Assembly: GCA_902585045.1 (NCBI GenBank)
Contig: CACICB010000002.1
Coordinates: forward strand, 120,085 to 184,084
Length of the DNA: 64,000 nt
Direction of reading: 5' to 3'
Origin: an uncultured Pelagibacteraceae bacterium
GTDB lineage: Bacteria; Pseudomonadota; Alphaproteobacteria; Pelagibacterales; Pelagibacteraceae
Numbering within the stretch: the first letter of the stretch is position 1; every line of letters starts with the position of its first letter. Position numbers and translations under genes: made by a program. Shown piece by piece: positions 56,752 through 64,000 of this stretch. The notes under the pieces are model-generated. The model did not search any database. It was given only the letters and a program-made list of their open reading frames with translations, and was not told the DNA's origin.

Positions 56752-58041
56752 TTAGTCTCTTATGGAGTAAGCTGTTACACCTACTTCGGCTTTATCAGTT
56801 CCTAATTTCTCAGCAGCCTTACTAATTCTTAAACCAACCGTTGATTTAAGTATTGTAAATGTTGCCCAAGATAATCCAAAGCTAAAGATACATACAGAAG
56901 CAGTACCTATGAATTGAGTACCAAAAGATGTATCTGGATTTGTAAGTGGAACTACTAATGTACCAAAAATTCCTGCAAACATGTGTACTGGAATTGCTCC
57001 AACTACATCATCCAAACCGTAGCTTTCTAACATTTTCGTACCGAAATACATTATTATCGCTCCAATAGAACCAATAAACATAGCTGTAATTGGACCAGGC
57101 GTTAAAGGTTCTGCAGTAATAGCCACTAGTCCAGCTAGTGCACCGTTTAGCATCATTACAATATCAGTTTTTCCTCCGATTAATCTTGTTATTGCAGCTC
57201 CGGTAAAAGTGCCTGCAGCTCCAGCTAAATGGGTATTGACTGCAATTTTTGAAATTGCATTTACATCGTCAAAAGTTCCCATTGCTAATTGACTGAATCC
57301 ATTAAATCCAAACCAACCAAACCATAGTAAAAATGTTCCTAAAGTTACTAAAGGAATACTTGAAGCAGCAAAAGGTTGCATGGATTTCTTTTCACCTTTT
57401 TTACCAAATCTTCCTTCTCTTGCACCCAACACAATTACCCCTGCTAGTGCTGCTGCACCACCACATCCATGAACAAGAGTTGAACCGGCAAAATCTGAAA
57501 AGCCACCGCTAGCTAACCAGCCGCCTCCCCATTGCCATCCCATAGAAATTGGATAGATAATTCCAGCCATAACAGCTGAAAAAATGAAGAATGGCCAGAT
57601 CTTAATTCTCTCTGCTACCGCTCCAGATACAATAGAAGCTGTTGCACACACAAACATTGTTTGAAAGAACCAGTCTGAATAGCCTGAATAGCCAGTTTCA
57701 GCATCAGACGAGTCTGTCCAAATGGTAAATGAACCTACGTAACCACCTTCGGGTACTCCGTAAGCAAGATTATAGCCTACCAAAAAGAATATGAGCGAAC
57801 ATATAGCGAATTTACCTATATTTTTCGCGGCGATTGTCGATACACTTTTTGTTGTCACTAATCCACTCTCAAGCATACAGAAACCTGCCGCCATGAAGGC
57901 AACTAGCACTCCGCCTAAATAAAATCCTAGTGAGTTAAAAATATATTGTCCCTCTTGAGACATTGTAGTTTCTGCGAAGCTTTGAGAGCTAATCAGTAAA
58001 GCAGAAATACAACCTAATAAAATGAAAGTTAATTTTTTCAT
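56752..58041 (-). CDS. amtB: Ammonium transporter (copy 1)
   Basis: AGFCMLESGLVTTKSVSTIAAKNIG; DFAGSTLVHGCGGAAALAG; GWFGFNGFSQLA. Confidence 0.93.
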   Translation of the reverse strand: MKKLTFILLGCISALLISSQSFAETTMSQEGQYIFNSLGFYLGGVLVAFMAAGFCMLESGLVTTKSVSTIAAKNIGKFAICSLIFFLVGYNLAYGVPEGGYVGSFTIWTDSSDAETGYSGYSDWFFQTMFVCATASIVSGAVAERIKIWPFFIFSAVMAGIIYPISMGWQWGGGWLASGGFSDFAGSTLVHGCGGAAALAGVIVLGAREGRFGKKGEKKSMQPFAASSIPLVTLGTFLLWFGWFGFNGFSQLAMGTFDDVNAISKIAVNTHLAGAAGTFTGAAITRLIGGKTDIVMMLNGALAGLVAITAEPLTPGPITAMFIGSIGAIIMYFGTKMLESYGLDDVVGAIPVHMFAGIFGTLVVPLTNPDTSFGTQFIGTASVCIFSFGLSWATFTILKSTVGLRISKAAEKLGTDKAEVGVTAYSIRD

Positions 58042-58129
58042 GTTTCCCCCTTTTTTTTTGATTTCTTGATATCAAATTTAGGAGTTTTGAATCATGAATT
58101 TAATGCATACGAGCATTGTAAAATAAATA

Positions 58130-58159
58130 AGGCCTGGACGGGGGAACCGAACCAGGCCT
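58130..58159 (-). terminator. Hairpin downstream of second amtB
   Basis: AGGCCTGG...CCAGGCCT inverted repeat followed on minus strand by T-rich tract. Confidence 0.65.
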
Positions 58160-58195
58160 CATAATTTTTCCCAACTAACGAGGGAGGGAATTTAA

Positions 58196-59488
58196 TTAGT
58201 CTCTAATACCGTAAGCTATTACACCGACTTCTGCTTTGTCAGTTCCTAGTCTTTCAGCTTCCTTGCTTATTCTTAATCCAATTGTACTTTTGATAATTTG
58301 GAAAACAATAAACGAGACTATGAATACGAATACCACAACTGAGATAGTTCCTAGGAATTGTGCTCCGAAAGTAACATCTCCATTTGTTAATGGCACTGCT
58401 AATGTACCCCATACTCCAGCTACTAAGTGTGCTGGGATGGCTCCAACTACGTCATCAATTTTCATTTTGAACAATAGTTTTGTTGAGAAGTACATTAATA
58501 CTCCTGCTATTGCTCCAATGAAGATTGCAGCTAACGGACTTGGTGTTAATGGTTCTGCGGTAATACCTACTAATCCAGCAATTGCGCCGTTTAGCATCAT
58601 TACAACGTCAGTTTTTCCACCAATAACTCTTGATACTGTTGCAGCAGCTAATACACCACCACCTGCAGCTAAGTTCGTATTGATATAAATTGTTGCTACT
58701 GCTGAAACGTCTTCTAGCGTTCCAGAAGCTAGCTGAGATCCACCATTAAATCCGAACCAACCTAACCAAAGTATAAATACTCCTAATGTTGCTAACGGAA
58801 TTGATGATGCAGCAAATGGTGCCATCGGTTTAGCCTCTCCTTTTCCAGAGAATCTGCCACTTCTAGCGCCTAATACAATTGCACCTGCAAGAGCCGCAGC
58901 TCCTCCAGCAGCATGTACTAATGTTGAACCAGCAAAGTCTGAGAATCCAGCCACCGATAACCATCCGCCACCCCACTGCCAACCCATTGAAATTGGATAG
59001 ATAATTCCAGTTAAAATTGCGGCAAATAAGAAAAATGGCCAGATCTTAATTCTTTCAGCTAATGTACCAGATACGATTGACATTGTAGTTGCACAGAACA
59101 CCATTTGGAAAAACCAATCAGAACCATCAGAATATCCTGTTTCTAATGATGAATTGTCACTCCATGGTGTAAATGAACCAATATATCCGCCCTCTGGGAT
59201 ACCGTAAGCTAAATTGTAACCAACCAACCAGAACATTACTCCGGCGATTGAATATAAACCTATATTTTTTGCACAGATTGCTGATACAGATTTTGATGTT
59301 ACTAATCCTGACTCTAACATTGCGAAACCTGCGGCCATCCACATGACCAAGAAACCTGACATTAAAAATAATAGGGTATTAAAAATGTATTGTACTTCTG
59401 CAGACACTGTAGTCTCAGCATATCCAAGACCCGCAAAGCCAAAGTAAATGGCTGTACCTGCTAGAAAGTATCCTAAGTATTTTTTCAT
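58196..59488 (-). CDS. amtB: Ammonium transporter (copy 2)
   Basis: AGFAMLESGLVTSKSVSAICAKNIG; DFAGSTLVHAAGGAAALAG. Confidence 0.93.
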   Translation of the reverse strand: MKKYLGYFLAGTAIYFGFAGLGYAETTVSAEVQYIFNTLLFLMSGFLVMWMAAGFAMLESGLVTSKSVSAICAKNIGLYSIAGVMFWLVGYNLAYGIPEGGYIGSFTPWSDNSSLETGYSDGSDWFFQMVFCATTMSIVSGTLAERIKIWPFFLFAAILTGIIYPISMGWQWGGGWLSVAGFSDFAGSTLVHAAGGAAALAGAIVLGARSGRFSGKGEAKPMAPFAASSIPLATLGVFILWLGWFGFNGGSQLASGTLEDVSAVATIYINTNLAAGGGVLAAATVSRVIGGKTDVVMMLNGAIAGLVGITAEPLTPSPLAAIFIGAIAGVLMYFSTKLLFKMKIDDVVGAIPAHLVAGVWGTLAVPLTNGDVTFGAQFLGTISVVVFVFIVSFIVFQIIKSTIGLRISKEAERLGTDKAEVGVIAYGIRD

Positions 59489-59582
59489 AACTAACTCCCT
59501 TGTTAAGCGTGCGTTATAGGGTTTTAACTATTGAAAAAGAATTGAATTGTCTTAATTTGAGCTATGCAGTTTTTGCAAGTAG

Positions 59583-59619
59583 TTTAGCCCTTATTTGAGA
59601 TTATCAAATAAGGGCTAAA
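59583..59619 (-). terminator. Perfect 16-bp hairpin downstream of HU gene
   Basis: TTTAGCCCTTATTTGA-GATTA-TCAAATAAGGGCTAAA. Confidence 0.8.
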
Positions 59620-59627
59620 TAAAACGT

Positions 59628-59903
59628 TTATCTATTAAACATTTCTTTTAAGCTTTTGGCTGGTAAAAACTTAACTTTTTGGGATGCTGCAATTTGAATA
59701 GATTCTCCTGTACGTGGGTTTCTTCCTACCCTAGCTTTTCTTTTTGCTACTTTATAAGTACCAAATCCAGCTATTTTTACAGTATCGTCATTCTTTAAAG
59801 CATCTAAAATAATAGTCGTTATTGAATCAAAAGTTCTCTCTGCATCAGCTTTGCTTTGACCCAGTGTGGACGATATTTTTGCTACTAGTTGTTTTTTATT
59901 CAT
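59628..59903 (-). CDS. HU family DNA-binding protein
   Basis: MNKKQLVAKISSTLGQSKADAERTFDSIT; VKIAGFGTYKVAKRKARVGRNPRTGE. Confidence 0.95.
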   Translation of the reverse strand: MNKKQLVAKISSTLGQSKADAERTFDSITTIILDALKNDDTVKIAGFGTYKVAKRKARVGRNPRTGESIQIAASQKVKFLPAKSLKEMFNR

Positions 59904-60045
59904 TTATGCCCCTTAGTTATTTTCTAATTTCAATAAAAATCCAATAAAATCAACATTTTTTTGGTGTTTCACGTAAATATCAACACAATATATTGTGTGG
60001 TCAAAAATCGTTTATTTTATTGACTTTTTTGATTAAAAAAATGGC

Positions 60046-61164
60046 TTAAAATAAGCCTAAATCTTTTAAATCATTAAATGTTGTAAAAAACATTAAAGAA
60101 AGTAGCAAAAAAAGACCGATTCGAAAAAATCCCTCTTGGGTCTTTTGAGTTAAAGGTCTGCCTAAAACCTTTTCAAAAGCATAAAACATTAAGTGTCCTC
60201 CATCTAACATAGGAATAGGCAACAAATTAATAAATCCTAAGCTAATCGATATGTAAGCCATAATGCTTAGAAAGGCTATAAAACCCATTTTTGCAACTTG
60301 GCCAGTTATTTTAGCTATTTTAATAGGGCCACCAAGTTGAGTGGTGTCTCCTGTGCCTTTAAACATTGAAATAATAAAATTCCATGAAGCATCAATTACA
60401 AACCAAGTCTCTTTAAAAGCATAAAACAAAGCGGTTGCTGGGCCTAATCTTTCTCTATTAATTTCATCATTTAAAGGCGCTATCTTTATACCGATAATCT
60501 TTTTATTTGCTTTATTTCCTAAAGAGTCCTCCCCTTTAATTACCTCAGGTTTTACAGAAAATGTAATTTCACTATCATTTCTTAATATGCCGATATCAAT
60601 TATCTCTGATGAAGAGGAATTAATGAAAGCTGAAACTTCCATAATGCTATTTACATCTTTGCCATTTATAGATTGGATAATATCACCTGGTTTAATGCCT
60701 GCCTCTTCAGCAGGACTTTCCACTTGAACCTCTTGTATTTGAGCAGGAGTAAAGTCTTTTCCAGCGAACATGTAGATGAATGCAAAAATAAATATCGCTA
60801 ATAAAAAATTTGCAAAAGGTCCAGCCGCTACTATAATTGATCTTTGATATAAAGGTTTGACCACAAATAATTTATCTTGATCTTCTTTACTGTAATTTTT
60901 TAACAATTCTTCTTGCTCTGCTTGACTAAAAACATTTCTGTCGCCAAAAAATTTTACATATCCGCCAAGAGGAATTGCGCAGAATTTCCACCTTGTTCCA
61001 GATTTGTCATTAAAGCCAAATATTTCTTTACCAAATCCTATAGAAAAATCTGTGACACCTACTCCGTACTTCTTAGCATAGTAATAATGGCCATATTCAT
61101 GAATAAATACTACAACTGTGAGTAGTATTATAAAAGGAATTATAAATGATATTAAAATTTCCAT
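60046..61164 (-). CDS. rseP: RIP (site-2-type) zinc metalloprotease
   Basis: HEYGHYYYAKKYGV; GGYVKFFGD; PDZ GDIIQSINGK; NLLPIPMLDGGHL. Confidence 0.93.
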   Translation of the reverse strand: MEILISFIIPFIILLTVVVFIHEYGHYYYAKKYGVGVTDFSIGFGKEIFGFNDKSGTRWKFCAIPLGGYVKFFGDRNVFSQAEQEELLKNYSKEDQDKLFVVKPLYQRSIIVAAGPFANFLLAIFIFAFIYMFAGKDFTPAQIQEVQVESPAEEAGIKPGDIIQSINGKDVNSIMEVSAFINSSSSEIIDIGILRNDSEITFSVKPEVIKGEDSLGNKANKKIIGIKIAPLNDEINRERLGPATALFYAFKETWFVIDASWNFIISMFKGTGDTTQLGGPIKIAKITGQVAKMGFIAFLSIMAYISISLGFINLLPIPMLDGGHLMFYAFEKVLGRPLTQKTQEGFFRIGLFLLLSLMFFTTFNDLKDLGLF

Positions 61165-62042
61165 TCGTTTACCTTACTAAAAAGAAAATTTCTGAAAGCC
61201 ATAAGTCTTGCATTATTTTTTAGAGATGAAGGATAAACAAAGTGTGTTTCGGTAGGCTTTCCTGGTTCATTTGGTAAAACTTTAGTAATTCCACTTTGGT
61301 TGTGAGCTATATAATCAGGTAGTGCAGCTAAACCTACACCACTTTGAACTGCTAATAATAAACCATAAACACTATTTACTTTCATCAAGGATCTTCTTTT
61401 TTTTCCATCTTTTGCACCAACTTTCAATACCCAATCTGGATTATAGACTGGTGATGGTGCTCCTTTGCCATAAGTAATAAATTTATGTTTATCTAAATCT
61501 TTTAATGTTTTTGGATAACCGTTTTTTTCTAAATATTCATTTGAACCGTAAATGTGATAATTAAAATCTACGAATTTTTTCTGGATCAAATTCAACTGTT
61601 TAGGTCTTCTCATTCTGATGGCTACATCGGCTTCGCGTGTTGCTAAATCAAGTTCTCTATCGTCAAAAATTAATTCAATTTCTATGCCAGGATGAAGATC
61701 CATAAATTCTTTAATTCTTGGAGTAAGCCAAGTGGTTCCAAAACTAACTACGGTAGTTACTACAAGTTTTCCATTTATTTTATCTTTATGACCACTTAAA
61801 TTTGACTCAACATCTTTTAATTTAGAAATTACTTCATGAGCTGATTTAAAAAGATACTCTCCATTTTCTGTTAAAACTAAACCTCTAGCATGACGTTCGA
61901 ATAATTGAACTTTGAGATCACTCTCTAAGCCTTGAATTTGGCGGCTAATTGCTGATTGACTTAAATTTAAGATTGTAGATGCTTTAGTAAAACTCGATGC
62001 CTCAGCAACAGTATGAAAAATTTTTAATTTGTCCCAATCCAT
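61152..62042 (-). CDS. LysR family transcriptional regulator
   Basis: LKIFHTVAEASSFTKASTILNLSQSAISRQIQGLESDLKVQLFERHARGL. Confidence 0.93.
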   Translation of the reverse strand: MDWDKLKIFHTVAEASSFTKASTILNLSQSAISRQIQGLESDLKVQLFERHARGLVLTENGEYLFKSAHEVISKLKDVESNLSGHKDKINGKLVVTTVVSFGTTWLTPRIKEFMDLHPGIEIELIFDDRELDLATREADVAIRMRRPKQLNLIQKKFVDFNYHIYGSNEYLEKNGYPKTLKDLDKHKFITYGKGAPSPVYNPDWVLKVGAKDGKKRRSLMKVNSVYGLLLAVQSGVGLAALPDYIAHNQSGITKVLPNEPGKPTETHFVYPSSLKNNARLMAFRNFLFSKVNEWKF

Positions 62043-62060
62043 TATTTAAATGATTATAGT

Positions 62061-63062
62061 TTATTTATTTGGATTTACTATAGCTCTTCCGGAAAACTCC
62101 CCTTTTAAAAGCTTAGGGAAAGTATCTAAAAGTTCAGTAAATGAGAGTTCTTTAGTAAATGATTGAACTTTGGAAAAATCAATCAATTTAGCTGCTTCGC
62201 CCCAGACAAACTCCCTTCGTTTTATTGAGGAACCAGACGAATCGATGCCCCATAGTTTTACTCCTCTTATAATAAAAGGCATTACATTTGTGTTGATTTT
62301 TATTCCCCCTGCATTTCCACACGCAGCAACTATTCCACCAGATTTTGTTTGTGCAAATATTTTTGTTAAGGCAGCACCTCCTACAGTGTCAACAACTCCG
62401 TCCCAAACTCCTTTTTCTAGAAGTTTACTTTCTCCCTCAAATTCTTTTCTGTCTATAATGTTTTTTGCACCTAAACCTTTTAGATAATCATTTTTATCTT
62501 TTTTTCCTGTTACAGCATGAACATCATATCCCATTTTAGATAAGATCATTACGGCAATACTTCCAACACCACCCGTAGCGCCAGTTACCAAAACATCTTT
62601 TACTTTTTCACCTAGCAACAATTCTTCTTTAGCTTTAACTGCAAAAGAACACAAAAGAGCTGTAAAACCTGCTGTGCCGAGCATCATAGACTTATGAGCA
62701 TCTAAATCTTTAGGTATTTTGATTAAAAAGTTTGCGTCAACTTTAGCGTACTGAGCAAAACCACCAAAGAAAGCCTCTCCTACCCTAAAGCCAGTTAAAA
62801 TTACTTTATCGTCTTTTTTAAATTTGTTATCTTCACTTTCAACCACAGTACCTGAAAAATCTATACCTGGAACGAAAGGAAATTTTCTAACAATCTTGCC
62901 TCCATTGTTTAAAATTAATGCGTCTTTATAATTAAGACTTGAATAATCTATTTTGACTAAAACATTTCCATCTTTAAGATGACCTGTGTCAATTTCTTTA
63001 ATTTCTCTTGTAAATTTTTCGTTTTGATTATCTATGACTACAGCTTTAAATTTTTGAGACAT
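62061..63062 (-). CDS. acuI: Acrylyl-CoA reductase (AcuI/YhdH) family MDR oxidoreductase
   Basis: DYSSLNYKDALILNNGGKIVRKFPFVPGIDFSGTV; VTGATGGVGSIAVMIL. Confidence 0.86.
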   Translation of the reverse strand: MSQKFKAVVIDNQNEKFTREIKEIDTGHLKDGNVLVKIDYSSLNYKDALILNNGGKIVRKFPFVPGIDFSGTVVESEDNKFKKDDKVILTGFRVGEAFFGGFAQYAKVDANFLIKIPKDLDAHKSMMLGTAGFTALLCSFAVKAKEELLLGEKVKDVLVTGATGGVGSIAVMILSKMGYDVHAVTGKKDKNDYLKGLGAKNIIDRKEFEGESKLLEKGVWDGVVDTVGGAALTKIFAQTKSGGIVAACGNAGGIKINTNVMPFIIRGVKLWGIDSSGSSIKRREFVWGEAAKLIDFSKVQSFTKELSFTELLDTFPKLLKGEFSGRAIVNPNK

Positions 63063-63671
63063 TTATTTTTTAATATATCTTAAATATCTGTTTTGAATAC
63101 CTAAGTCTTCTCTGAAAGAGCCTAAAAAATAGTTAGTAACTGTTGTCGCTTTCTCCTTTTTAACACCTCTCATGGTCATACATTGATGAGCGGCATCGAT
63201 GGTAACTGCTACTCCTTTAGCGTCTAATGAATTCATTAAAGTTTTAGCGATCTGCATTGTAAGTCTTTCTTGGGTTTGAAGTCTTTTGGAAAATATTTCT
63301 ACCGTTCTCGCTAATTTACTTAAACCCACAACCTTTTTGTTAGGAATATAAGCTACATGCGCTACTCCAATTATAGGTGCCATGTGATGCTCACAATGAC
63401 TTTCAAGTGTGATATTTTTTTCCACTACCATATCGTCATACCCCTCCACGTCTCCAAACGTTTTGGATAAATCAGCTTCAGCATCTTGATGATAACCTTT
63501 AAAATATTCCTTAAATGCTTTAATTACTCTTTTTGGTGTCTCAACAAGACCTTCTCTGTTTGGATCTTCTCCTATCCATTTAAGAATAGTTTTAAACGCC
63601 TCTTCGGCCTGTTTATCGGAAACTTCAGGCTTTTTTGAGGATGATTTATCTGCGTCTTTAACTAACTTCAT
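63063..63671 (-). CDS. folE: GTP cyclohydrolase I
   Basis: ITLESHCEHHMAPIIGVAHVAYIPNKKVVGLSKLARTVEIFSKRLQTQERLT. Confidence 0.95.
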   Translation of the reverse strand: MKLVKDADKSSSKKPEVSDKQAEEAFKTILKWIGEDPNREGLVETPKRVIKAFKEYFKGYHQDAEADLSKTFGDVEGYDDMVVEKNITLESHCEHHMAPIIGVAHVAYIPNKKVVGLSKLARTVEIFSKRLQTQERLTMQIAKTLMNSLDAKGVAVTIDAAHQCMTMRGVKKEKATTVTNYFLGSFREDLGIQNRYLRYIKK

Positions 63672-63745
63672 TGTTTAAAGGTTTTATAGGACATATTTGA
63701 TTAATGCAAATTGCTATTTTGTCTTTTTTTCATTATTTTACCCTC

Positions 63746-64000
63746 ATGTTCAAAAAGAGAGAAAGCGTTTTTGAGGTAGAAGAAGGAAAACTTCTATCTC
63801 CTAAATTTGATAAAGATGGTCTTATTCCAGTAACCACCTCTGACAGTGGCTCCGGTGAATTATTAATGCACGGCTACATGAATGAGGAAGCTCTAAAAAA
63901 AACAATTGAAACTAAAGAAGCTCATTATTGGAGTAGATCTAGAAAAGATATATGGCACAAAGGAAAAACAAGCGGTTTTGTTCAAAAAGTTATTGATTTA
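63746..64000 (+). CDS. hisI: Phosphoribosyl-AMP cyclohydrolase, truncated by window end
   Basis: MFKKRESVFEVEEGKLLSPKFDKDGLIPVTTSDSGSGELLMHGYMNEEALKKTIETKEAHYWSRSRKDIWHKGKTSG. Confidence 0.88.
   Translation, partial: MFKKRESVFEVEEGKLLSPKFDKDGLIPVTTSDSGSGELLMHGYMNEEALKKTIETKEAHYWSRSRKDIWHKGKTSGFVQKVIDL

Noticed and set aside
58236-58688. 150-aa plus ORF antisense to amtB copy 2
   Set aside because: Shadow ORF of a conserved membrane protein gene
1-64000. CRISPR arrays, prophage, transposons, toxin-antitoxin or restriction systems
   Set aside because: No spaced repeats, terminal inverted repeats, or integrase/transposase/defence-type proteins found in the ORFs read

Overview
This 64 kb, AT-rich (about 30% GC by eye), densely packed bacterial chromosome window has gene content and protein style strongly suggesting a SAR11/Pelagibacterales alphaproteobacterium (inference). 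I see no CRISPR array, transposase, prophage or rRNA operon. Most of the window is housekeeping and transport: duplicated glycine-betaine binding proteins (proX x2), zur-znuABC, a circularly permuted ATP-grasp gene divergent from an Anbu-type protease, nrdAB, phosphomannomutase, dusA, rpoZ, mnmA, cysQ, recX, tandem amtB, hupB, rseP, acuI, folE and a truncated hisI. It also holds two surface-polysaccharide blocks and one tRNA-Met(CAT). The regions most worth follow-up are: (1) a seven-gene co-directional run of tiny alpha/beta-barrel-like proteins (GYD, ABM-like, DUF1330-like and two unnamed) with a membrane and a secreted protein (38942-41282); (2) a GC-richer, hairpin-dense intergenic segment at about 51143-51345 that looks like an unannotated structured RNA on the minus strand; (3) a compact polyamine/MTA-recycling cluster with a fused SpeD-SpeE, MtnA, MtnP, a class II aldolase and a Pro1 tautomerase; (4) a 27-aa, extremely basic ORF behind a strong Shine-Dalgarno (50347-50430); (5) a CADD/PqqC-like oxygenase that may supply pABA; and (6) a twin Zur-box palindrome overlapping the annotated znuA start. 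All family calls are from reading the sequence, with no database search.
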